Of a stretch of 58,087 nt of DNA, positions 45,616-54,259 are shown piece after piece. The DNA is from Eimeria necatrix (Eukaryota > Apicomplexa > Conoidasida > Eucoccidiorida > Eimeriidae). The stretch is from contig NW_013654424.1 in assembly GCF_000499385.1 (NCBI RefSeq), positions 82,501 through 140,587 of the forward strand, read 5' to 3'. The notes below the pieces were generated by a model that saw only the letters and a program-made list of their open reading frames with translations, searched no databases and was not told the origin of the DNA. How positions within the stretch are numbered: position 1 is the stretch's first letter; every line of letters starts with the position of its first letter. A program made the position numbers and the translations under genes.

Positions 45616-46304
45616 TCAGGCCTTTCGTTCGGGGGAATCTTCTAAAAGACGAAAAAGAGGAATGTAGTTTTTGTTTCGAAACTCTTTATAGATGCGTTGC
45701 TGCAGCTGCTGCTCCCGCAGCAGCAGCTGCTGCTGCTCCAGAGGCTGCTGTTGCTGCTGCTTCATAAGCTGCTGTAGCTGCTCCAGCAGCTGCTGCTGCT
45801 GCTCCAGCAGCAGCTGCTGTTGCTGCTTCGGCAGCTGTTTGCGAAGAACACCCCTACAGCGCAGCCCCAAGAGCAAGGCAGAAGCTGCAGGGGCCCCCCA
45901 GGGGGCCCCAAAGGAGCAAAAACAGGACCTTTAGGGTCTTATAAATGTACCCTATGGGGCGCCCAGCTGCAGAGGCTAAAACTTCTGGCCAAACATCCAG
46001 GGGTCTGCGGAGGGGGTAGAAAACGCAGGAAAGAAAAGAAATGAAACAAAAATTAAATAAAATTGCAATTAAGAAAGAAGGCCGGCGAGGCACAGAAAAG
46101 CGGCGAAGACAGAAGCCAACGCAGGCAACTGCCACGCAAGCAAAAATAGCAAAAAGAAGAAACATAAAGCAGCTCGTGCACATAAACCCTAAACCCTAAA
46201 CCCTAGAGACAACACCTGTAAGCATAAGCATGCGCGGAAAGCCTTACCATGATTATACGCCCTTCGTCGGCCCATACGGTTTATGTTTGCGTCTTGAGGG
46301 TTTA
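45616..46304 (-). CDS. Unrecognised gene, C-terminal exons, Gln-rich coiled coil
   Basis: Exon 46304-46248 reads NPQDANINRMGRRRAYNH and ends at CATG|gtaagg. Exon 46004-45929 reads PLDVWPEVLASAAGRPIGYI, then YKTLK. It joins in phase 0 to 45834-45616, which reads LPKQQQQ..., a Gln/Leu coiled-coil stretch, and ends RIYKEFRNKNYIPLFRLLED, SPERKA and TGA. The last two exons fit well. The first is one phase off from the second, so a small exon is missing between them. The acceptor of the first exon follows telomere-like DNA (46319-46346 on the plus strand, gggtttggcgtgtgcactcag in sense). I do not recognise the family. Confidence 0.5.
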
Positions 46305-46346
46305 CTGAGTGCACACGCCAAACCCTAAACCCTAAAACCTAAACCC
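46183..46346 (-). repeat. Last telomere-like blocks of the window
   Basis: CCCTAAA at 46183-46205 and 46319-46346. No further block is seen to the right, where the sequence texture changes. Confidence 0.85.
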
Positions 46347-46383
46347 TCTCCGCCAGGCGCACAGCCCGAAACCCTAACCCCGG

Positions 46384-46713
46384 AATGAGAGTAGATCTGG
46401 ATTTGACTTCGTCTTATCTAACGAAATCTGGTTTGCTGAAGATGAGGCGGCAGCAGCAGTTGCTGCTGCTGCCTCTTCACTTACTGCTGCAGTTGCTGCC
46501 GCTGCCTCTGCGGTGGATGCTTGTGCTGCTGCCGCATTTACTGACTATCTTTGCTCCTCACTTACTCCTGTTGTTAGGATAAATAATGTCCCTCGCAGTA
46601 ATGCTCTTCAGCTCATTTGCTGCAGTGCGGAAGGCTCTGCACACGTTTGCTGCAAAGATGGCCGGCAGCTGTGGCACGTCCAGCAGCAAAATGACGCTGG
46701 CAAAGCCGAGCCT
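46384..46713 (+). CDS. Exon-like island of an Ala-rich, Cys-containing protein
   Basis: An open frame without stop reads SGFDFVLSNEIWFAEDEAAA, an Ala-rich helix, then FTDYLCSSLTPVVRINNVPR, SNALQLICCSAEGSAHVCCK, DGRQLWHVQQQNDAGKAEP, and ends at CCT|gtaaga. The left border is an AG between 46378 and 46396, since an in-frame TAA lies at 46375. It may be an early exon of the gene whose later islands lie at 48089 and 48491, but phase cannot be followed through. Ala-rich Cys-containing secreted proteins are common in Eimeria (for example SAG families), and I cannot assign this one. Confidence 0.5.
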
Positions 46714-46804
46714 GTAAGAGAATTTCAACAGAAGCAGCAAGTAGCAGCAGCAGCCAGCCTGTAAGAGAATTTCAACAGAAGCAGCAAGTAGCAGCAGCAG
46801 CCAG
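46711..46804 (+). repeat. 47-bp direct tandem duplication including a splice donor
   Basis: Two copies (46711-46757, 46758-46804) of a unit starting CCTGTAAGAGAATTTCAAC. Each copy contains the same CCT|gtaaga donor context and a CAG patch. I see no mismatch between them. Confidence 0.9.
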
Positions 46805-48088
46805 CCAAGTTCGCAGTATTCGACTTCTCAGGATCTTGCCTAGGGCTCTTCTGACTCTCCTGCTCCGCGGGACCAGCGGACAATCAGCTAGTGAGCTGAT
46901 GCTTTCTTCTTACCCCGTACTTGTGGACATTTTGAAGAAATAACTCTACAAAAACAAGCGCGGAAATGAAACAAGGGATGAGTTGCAGCCCCACCGGCCG
47001 CCGAACTACGCCGACTCGTCACGGCAGGCAGAGGCTACAGGCGCCGCCTTGCTAGCGATTTGAAAAACAATTGCGTGTAATTTCAAGTTAGTTAATAGAA
47101 TACTAAAGCTTCAAGTACAGATTGAGCAGATTGTACAAAAAGCCCCAGCAAGAGAGCCCTGAGGGGCTTGGTGGGTCCATTACGGGGCCCCAAGGGGCCC
47201 CCAGAACACACGAACGCGGATTCTCAGCACTAATACGAAAAGCCAAAATGCTTTAAGAATATTTTCTTATTCGAGCCTTAGGGCTTGTTGACCTAGAGTT
47301 AGTGCTTAACAACGCCGTAGTTATCTGACAGATCGGCGTGGGCGTTGGATGAGGGCAGCAGGCGTGCTGAAGTAGCAGCAACCTGAGAGCGATGACAGCA
47401 AAATAAGCTCGTCTACCGCAGTGAATAGAAGTGCATATTCTACAGAAAACGATCTGCTGTTGCACTGAAACATCACTGGGCTTACCGCCAACAGCTACAA
47501 TGCTGCATAGGTGATGCACCGCCTGAACAGCGCCATATCGTACTCGGCAAATGCGCTTGTGCGAAAGAGAATACAAGAAAAGTGACGGGCTGGCCTGGAA
47601 AGACCCACAGAGTACACGAGACATTTGCGCAACAGTAGTCGCACATGTCCACTCGGCTAGTTACCGCCGTCGTCTTGAGCGCTTACACCCAGAACTAGTG
47701 CTAAAGTCCCTGCATTACAGCTCTACAATCTGCCGAGCACTTGCTTTTAGGCATCTAAGACAGCCTGATCATCACTGGCTGCATCACTTGACAGCACACT
47801 CAGTTTTGTACTGCTCAGCGGCTTTTGCTGCCACGCCGAATGCACGAATGCACTCGCAGTAGCAGAAAGAGCAACGGCAGTAGAGAAGATTTTCGCTGCT
47901 GGATTATAGCTACAGCGAAGCGGGGGAAGCAGCCGGACAACCAGCAGTAACAGTAGCAGCGGCCCTGGTCATTTGCGCAGTCCTTTAGCAACGGAATCTG
48001 CCATACAGTAAAGATCAGAAAGCCCCACAACGTGTGCAAGCTGGAATGTCTGTGGCAAATTTTCTGATGTATTTCCTCTTAACTCCAG
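46805..48088. other. Low-repeat region with weak coding islands
   Basis: Short stretches look coding on the plus strand, for example QQPESDDSKISSSTAVNRSA (about 47375-47460), CTNALAVAERATAVEKIFAA (about 47840-47900) and SEAGEAAGQPAVTVAAALVI (about 47910-47980), the last ending in a hydrophobic tail and stop. Minus-strand and plus-strand frames with ATG (47624-47253, 47551-47862) overlap them. None can be joined with confidence. Confidence 0.35.
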
Positions 48089-48300
48089 CATTAACGGCCG
48101 CGGCAGCACAGCATCAATCTGCGGGAGTGCGCAGCTCGCTCATTGCACTCCTGCTGCTGCTGATACTCTTGGCTCTCAGCGACAGATTGTGGCAGCTGTT
48201 GCTGAAACTGCTGGTGTCACCTATGCTTCTCACCATGCTTTGATCGACGGCATAATCTGCACAGGCGCCTGCTGCAGCAAGGGAGCTCACTGCTGCTGCT
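48089..48300 (+). CDS. Exon-like island, function unknown
   Basis: A strong acceptor (tgtatttcctcttaactccag) opens a frame reading INGRGSTASICGSAQLAHC, TPAAADTLGSQRQIVAAVAE, TAGVTYASHHALIDGIICTG. The donor is not clear and the frame stops at about 48314. A second frame just after it (ARELTAAAAAVSAADS) may be the continuation after a small shift by splicing. Confidence 0.4.
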
Positions 48301-48490
48301 GCCGCAGTATCTGCGGCTGATAGTACTGCACCAAGTATTGCCGTTTCAACGAATGATGCCGAGCTGGAGCGCACATAGCAACCACAGAATAACACCTCAA
48401 ATGGCATACATCTCACTTTGCTCTTCAAGGGGTTCCGAAAAGCTCTCCTAACACTCCTTATTGCCTATGACGCTGACTGGTTCAACTTAG

Positions 48491-48659
48491 TGCTGCGTCA
48501 CTTGTTACTACTGCTTCCGTTGCTGCTTCCATATTTTTGTCCTCCGAAGCATTGCATGCTAGGGCAGAAGCTACAGCAGGAGGACTGGCAGCAGTGGCAA
48601 CTGCAGCAGGAGCGGCGACAGCAGCAGCAGCAGTAGCTTGCCGGATATTCATTGATTGA
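48491..48659 (+). CDS. Ala-rich C-terminal exon-like island
   Basis: After the acceptor ...ctggttcaacttag the frame reads AASLVTTASVAASIFLSSEA, then an Ala-rich stretch, and ends AAAAVACRIFID and TGA. A hydrophobic Ala/Val C-terminus could be a membrane or GPI-attachment signal. This is inference. Confidence 0.35.
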
Positions 48660-49504
48660 AAAATGAGCCGGGTGTCTGTGTACTGAACTGATTAAGCGAA
48701 GTGTCTCTGCATTATTTGCTGCTGTTTTGTTGTTTCATTTTTGTCTCTGGCAGCGGCAGCTGTTGCCGAAGGCCGTGATTTGGCTGCATGTTGTATTCCT
48801 TGTAATCAAAAGTTTGTTGCTCACCTCCGTCACTGCATCTCCTGCTACCGCTGTTTCTGGTGCCTTCTTTTGATGGTGCCGGCGCTGCTACTGCAGTGTC
48901 TGTTGTTGCAGCAGAAGATGCTGCTGCGGCAGCTTCCGTTATGTGAGCCATTAATATAAGACGTGCGTGCAAGACACCCGTCCCAAAAGAAAACCCTCGC
49001 AAGTGTTTAGCTGCACAGCACTGGGTCGTGTTGCTGCTACTGTGTTTGTTGATTCTGTTGCTTCCGCCGGGTGGCTTAGAACTTTCGTTGTGTTTGCTCT
49101 GGCGCTGTCTCCCTAGCAGCTGCCAGCAGCAGCGACAGCAGCAACAGTTAGCTACCACTGCAGCAGCACCTTGTACATTCGCTGCTGCTGCGGCTCCCCG
49201 CAACATGAGTAGTCAGACCTTTGCTAGAACTCATTCTCCAAAGGACAAGAAACGATCAAGGCAAACAACAAGCCTTTCATCCGATGCCCCAATAAACTTT
49301 GAGCCTTATGCTGTACACCAAGGCGTGAGTCGAGCGAGTCTGTGAGCACCGTCACCTAGGCCTGATGTTTTGGACGTGTAGCTAACGTTTTGTGTTCATG
49401 TTTTTTAATTCTAAGCTGTTTCGGATCTACGGTTTGAAGTTCAGGTTTTGTTACGCCCTAAAACCTACGCCGAAAGTGCCCAGTAGTTACGCATCGATCG
49501 GGCC
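48660..49504. other. Region with overlapping coding-like frames on both strands
   Basis: On the plus strand, FSCTALGRVAATVFVDSVAS (about 49006-49065) and NMSSQTFARTHSPKDKKRSR up to a donor GGC|gtgagt at about 49325 look coding. On the minus strand [20 protein letters not shown] (start 48951) does too. I cannot choose the strand or join exons. Confidence 0.3.
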
Positions 49505-49585
49505 ATGCAGCTGCTGCTGACCTTGCTGGTTCTCTTTCTACTGCTGGTGCTCGCAGCACACACTGGAAGCCAGTGTTTGAGCCGT
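49505..49585 (+). CDS. First exon of a small secreted protein (possible)
   Basis: ATG followed by MQLLLTLLVLFLLLVLAAHT and GSQCLSR, then the consensus donor CGT|gtaagt in phase 0. It is a textbook signal peptide of about 18-22 residues with a clean cleavage region. What it joins to is unknown. The nearest sequence downstream is the 49.63-kb copy of the segment repeated at 54.05 kb. Confidence 0.45.
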
Positions 49586-49631
49586 GTAAGTGCAGAGAAG
49601 GCCAGCTGGGCAAGCTTCCGGGGACATTGCG

Positions 49632-49850
49632 GAGCATGCAACTAGAGACGAAGATTCCTGTACGGATGCGCCAGAAGCTTCCGCTTCTGAGCAATTGCCT
49701 AAGCGTGAACTGCATCATAGCACAGTTCGAGATATGCTCTAGAGGGAAGTGATACTTTTCATTTATGGCTTTCGCACAGTGAGAAATTCCCAGCAAACCC
49801 AGTAGTGCCGATGACCCTAGAACTACCCAGAACATTTCTAAGTTCTACTG
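49632..49850 (+). pseudogene. Diverged, probably decayed copy of the segment at 54.04-54.26 kb
   Basis: One plus frame reads EHATRDEDSCTDAPEASASE then QLPKRELHHSTVRDML and TAG, matching ERATGDEESPADAPDASASG, QLFGHEVHQSTVRGIL at 54.05 kb (about 22 of 36 identical). Beyond the TAG the similarity continues at the DNA level through further stops. A second frame (LETKIPVRMRQKLPLLSNCL) is also open in both copies and ends at the same TGA, so the coding frame is not settled. Confidence 0.5.
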
Positions 49851-50222
49851 GGAAAAAAGAGAAAAGTGGACTACTCCCGTATTTTTCATTGTGAGGGCTT
49901 CCCTATCCATCCAAAATTAATTTCTGCTTCAAATATGCATTTCACCTTGAGCTCTAGTGCCTCACTGGTTAGTAATGGCCTGATTAGCTAGTATTTGACT
50001 AATGTTATCTTGTTTGAGCGTCAAATCGCCCGTGCAAATACAGTTTAAATAAACCCGTGCCACAAATGCCTATATAGGCTCAAATGAGCTGCTGATGTGA
50101 CTCCCCTCAGCTTTAGAGAGGGACAGGCACCCGCGGTATAAAAACGTATCTCACGCATGCTTCATGTATTCCTTGCATCAGACTTTCCATGTTTTTGTAG
50201 TACGAAGTATACCAAGGATAGC
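49851..50222. other. No gene seen
   Basis: Moderately AT-rich, repeat-poor DNA between the decayed copy and the minus-strand exon. Nothing recognisable. Confidence 0.5.
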
Positions 50223-50500
50223 TCATTGTCTCTCCAAGACAAATGCTTCCTGATCCACACAAGCAGCTGAGCGGAGACGCGGAATCTGAGTTGCCAGACT
50301 AGGAAAAAAGCCCTGCATCTCAACTGAATTACACAGTGCTCCCACCACAACTATGAAATGAATCAGGTCATGGCTTCTCAAATTGGCTTCAAGTTCCACA
50401 CCAAGGACGTCTTTAATTGCAAAGACGATGCGGAGCAACGATGTCATGTCCAGCGCTGGGCGATGTGAGATCCCCAGAAGGACATGAAGGGCCGCAATTC
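50223..50500 (-). CDS. C-terminal exon of an unrecognised protein
   Basis: After the acceptor aatctag the minus strand reads IAALHVLLGISHRPALDMTS, LLRIVFAIKDVLGVELEANL, RSHDLIHFIVVVGALCNSVE, then FFPSLATQIPRLRSAACVDQ and EAFVLERQ, TGA. It is hydrophobic and helical with no homopolymers. The upstream exon was not found. An ATG at 50447 would give a shorter 74-aa protein, but the coding pattern clearly extends upstream of it. Confidence 0.5.
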
Positions 50501-51619
50501 CTAGATTTTGTGGCTTGTAAAATTTTTAAGTGACAGGCGAGCTCTGGGGTACTCTCCTGCCCGTGGATGCTGCAAGTCTTTGCTTGGGCCTCTTTTGGAG
50601 CATCGACTCGGCAGACACACGCTACGAGCATCCGTAAGGCCCTCCTTATTCTGTATTGTTCATTTTTAATTTTGAATTTTTGTGGTTTCTTTTTCGTTTG
50701 CGCTGTTTTATCAGTCTATAGGTTGCCATCGCAGAAATGTACCCTGTCTCGCACTGCTGACTGCGCACGTGGAGCCCAGCACCAGCTATTTTGAAGTTCT
50801 GATTCTATTGGCTGGCTGAACAATTAAACTACCACTAACAAACATGCTTACATAAGCGGCTCTGGTATTATTTGTTCGCATGAGCACATGGTAAAGAATG
50901 CAACACTATTCAATCAATGTGTGTGAAGGAGTCGCACAGACGGATCAATGAATGAGGCTGCAGAGAAATATTCCAAGGCAAACATAGAAGGCTGCAAGAG
51001 CTCCCAAAATATTTTCTTTTTGATACTGTTTTTTCTATTCAAACACAAAAATATTTACAAAATTTAGTTTTGTATTATTTCCCTGCTCATCTTGAAAGCT
51101 ACAACGACTGGCCCCAGTTCACGGGGACCACTCGATTGCAGCGCCAATGGACCCCCATAAATACTTGCGGGCGTTTGCTCTGCGAGACGCCCGCAGAGAT
51201 TGGTTGAAATTTTTTTTGTGTAATGCTTATTTGCTATAAAAGTTTTATTTAGTAGTGTATAATCACGTTGCAGCAGCAACGTCGGCCAGGGACAGCTGGC
51301 GGCACTAAAACTCATGCGAGAGCAACCAGCAGTAACGCCACTGAGGCCAGCATTTTCACTCCTCAAGACATCAAGGGGAAAGTTCACACAGAGACTGGAA
51401 ACTCTTGTTGAAGAGTCCGTGCCAGGAAGTCCTCCGGCAATAGCAGAAAAGGCAGCAGTGCCGCCTCGCAGTCCAGCCTTACTATCTATGAAAAGAACTC
51501 GAACAGCAACAGCACAAAGGGCAGCAGTGCCGCATCGCAGCCCTGCGTTGCTCTCTCCCCCTCACTGTCCTGAAGTTCCATTGTTCTAAATAAGAGGCAA
51601 AGGGGGCATTCCACTGGAC
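50501..51619. other. No gene called between the minus exon and the nuclease gene
   Basis: Repeat-poor DNA with an AT-rich part (51000-51260). A plus frame from ATG 51314 (91 codons) contains two copies of a Arg-Ser-Pro-Ala-Leu-Leu-Ser motif (AAVPPRSPALLS, AAVPHRSPALLS). It could be an upstream exon of the nuclease gene, but I found no junction. Confidence 0.4.
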
Positions 51620-53891
51620 ATGAAGAAAGCCAGTAATGCATCGGGAACGTCCGAGGTGCCAATGTCGCCCGTGAAGACTTTTGAAAGCACCGGGGGCTTA
51701 CTGGGGGCTTTGAAGTTTCGGGCTCGAAGGTGCTGGGGAGTCCATGGCAGGAGTGAATATGGAATATCCTCGGGAGTATGGCGCCCCTTATCAATGTCAG
51801 TTGCTCTGCTTGTTGCACTTACGCTGCTGCTGGTTCCTGCAATTGATGTGCACGCGGTCACTCTCGCTCGTGAAGCTGGTCCCAGAGAACATACCAGCGC
51901 TTCTGGAGAGGAGACACAACGCGATGATAGTGATTGGGTTCTAAAGATATTGACAAATCGGATGAAAAAAACCGCTGAATGGAAGTCTCAGCTCTTTCCT
52001 GGCAAGGCGCAACAGAGCCAAGATGGCACCCCAAACCACCTGCTGCACAGATTTCTCTTAAACTCTGCCACAACGACCTTCCACTTAGGCGAATTCTCTT
52101 CGTTGTTTTCTAGAGCACGGAAACAACCAGAAGTGGTAGTAGAACACATACGCAGCGCTAGCAATCGAAAGAAGGGGCTACCGTCTCGGCGTGGCCGCGA
52201 CGGTCCCGGGAGACCCAAGCAGACGCCCTCCTCTATCCCCGGAGCAGCAGCGCATGCATCCCAGGAATCCTTTTTGAACATTTCTGCCAGTGGTAAACCA
52301 AGAGGGGGCATGTTGCGGGCCTGGGGTTCGCCTCAGCGGACGTCTTCACCTCCTGTACAAGAAGACTCTGACTCCAGTGGTTTCTGGGACAATGGAGCGA
52401 TTCCCCTGCAGTGGAGACCCAACATGCATGACGTGACAGCATCTGGTAGGGAACCAGCCTGCGTTGCTACCAGTGCCGCTGCGTACGCGGACGTGGCTGC
52501 TGTGGTCATTGCTGCTCCATCATATTCTATTGTTGTTCATGGAACATTTATCTTGTTAATGACATGCTAAGACTATGAATGCCTTTTAGTGACGTTGCCC
52601 CGATTAGCATGTTATCTTGTCTCTCTTACTCTGTGTCTCCTGTGTAGGCTTTTCTCTTGGACGCTTAGCGACATCACGGGAGACAACGAATTCATATTTG
52701 TTTTCAGCAAACGGGAGCCCGCAGGATCCCGTGCTAAAATCTCAGCAGTGGTATGCTTAGCCCCTCCCCTAGTCCTTGCCCTGCCATCTCATGTTGGGTA
52801 ATAGCCTGCATTCTAAGTAGATTTGATTGGGTCTACAGCCATGCAAAAATAGGACCTCTAAAACAGCGAAATGCCTTTTCTCAGGCTACCAGAGATGCAG
52901 CTATGCAAATGCCAACGTTGAAGAGGTAACGCTTATATTTACTGGTGTTTTAGGAACGATCTAAATAAACTTGTAGCCGACGTGGAGAAAGTTTATCAAG
53001 ATGTTTTCGTTATTACTGGGCCCCTTTGGCTTCCTTACGATATTGCCGGTGCAATGCCCGGGATCTACAATGAGAAGTCGAAGAAGGGTTTTCGCCAGGT
53101 GTTCGCATGCCTTCGGTGAGACGTTGTGCAGATCGCTATCTATATGATCACGAGCACCGTTTTACCATGACTTACAGCTTCTTCAGGAGACCCCAGGGCT
53201 TCCATGGTGTCTTTGTTGGGCTATGCACAAAATAAGCCTTTCAGACAACTGCGGGTATGCTGTCTGCTTGCTTGCTTGCCAACGTAGGCCATGGAAAGGG
53301 GAAGCGGAGGCGTTGCCTTTGAGCATAGAAGCATTAGAAGGCTTTTCACAGCCAGCACCTGCAGGGAGGAAAAAAGTGTATTACGCTTTAACAAGGATGA
53401 ACGAAGATACTGCAGAGTTACCAGCAGACCTTACAGCGCCTTGGTTGGTCACTGAACCACCCTTAGTAAAAGCTTTTGCACTGTGCCGCAGAAGGCTCCA
53501 GTTCGATACAGGAGAGCAGGATGCGTTGCCTGTCATGCACGCAAAGGTCATCTCTGTCGGCTATAACTTCATCCATGTCCCTACACATTTTTTCAAAATC
53601 ATCTTAGGAATCAGGCCAAAAGCGCAGGCTGCACCTCACGGCATCAACCAAACTCAGGCTCGGATGCAGGATCAGGCTCAGGCCAAAAGAGACAGTGGCC
53701 CGTTGGCAACACTTTCCCCCGCTGCTTTTGGTTCGTTTCTTGTTCCAAACCAGCCCATGGGTCCAGTAGTGAGCATTGATCGCCTCAGAGTTCCGCTTAC
53801 ATTCTTAGAGTCCGTGAGCGGCATGGATTTCTCTGTAAGTGGTGCCGATGCTTGTAGAACGCAGATTACAGGGAAAAAAGCAAATGAATAA
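51620..53891 (+). CDS. DNA/RNA non-specific endonuclease-like (EndoG-type), five exons
   Basis: Exons 51620-52445, 52648-52750, 52818-52925, 52954-53115 and 53288-53891 join in phase to 600 aa. The family core is in the last two exons: NDLNKLVADVEKVYQDVFVI then TGPLWLPYDIAG, followed by KVISVGYNFIHVPTHFFKII, FLVPNQPMGPVVSIDRLRVP and LTFLESVSGMDFSV. These match the end of the NUC fold of endonuclease G (VPTHFFK, VPN.P, the final VP..E..SG). The catalytic DRGH motif is not present in usual form. The region where it should be reads WVYSHAKIGPLKQRNAFSQ, keeping a His but not the Asp-Arg. The Mg-binding Asn may be that of LKRNDL. The protein may be inactive or divergent. The N-terminal 58 residues precede MSVALLVALTLLLVPAIDVH, so a start at 51794 would give a classical signal peptide. 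The ATG at 51620 is the longest option. Sorted or secreted nuclease is inference. Confidence 0.82.
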
Positions 53892-53977
53892 TCGTAAAAA
53901 GGCAGCACAAAACTGAAAGGCCGACTGGGAATATGTATAGTGGGAGCGTAACTCATTTGTCTTGCCTCATCTCTCAG

Positions 53978-54259
53978 TTCATCTCCGATCTTCTGAAGGA
54001 ATCAAGTGATCATTTTAGTCAAGTGAAACAAACAACGGCGGAGCGAGCGACTGGAGACGAAGAATCTCCTGCAGATGCGCCAGATGCTTCGGCTTCTGGG
54101 CAACTGTTTGGGCATGAAGTGCATCAGAGTACAGTTCGAGGGATACTCGATAGGGAAATGATGCTTCTCACGTTTGACATTTGTTCAGTGAGAAATCCCA
54201 ACAAACCCAGTAGTCCTAATGAGGCCAGTAATGCTGGGGACGCTTCTACATTCTGCTGA
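53978..54259 (+). CDS. Exon-like segment, intact copy of the 49.63-kb repeat
   Basis: After the acceptor cttgcctcatctctcag the frame reads FISDLLKESSDHFSQVKQTT, AERATGDEESPADAPDASAS, GQLFGHEVHQSTVRGILDRE, then ICSVRNPNKPSSPNEASNAG and a TGA. An ATG at 53933 would extend it by 15 codons. It lies 42-87 bases after the nuclease stop codon, so it may be a separate small gene or an exon of a longer one. A donor candidate (AGAAAG|gtaggc, about 54274) lies just beyond the stop in another frame. Family unknown. Confidence 0.4.
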   Translation, partial: FISDLLKESSDHFSQVKQTTAERATGDEESPADAPDASASGQLFGHEVHQSTVRGILDREMMLLTFDICSVRNPNKPSSPNEASNAGDASTFC

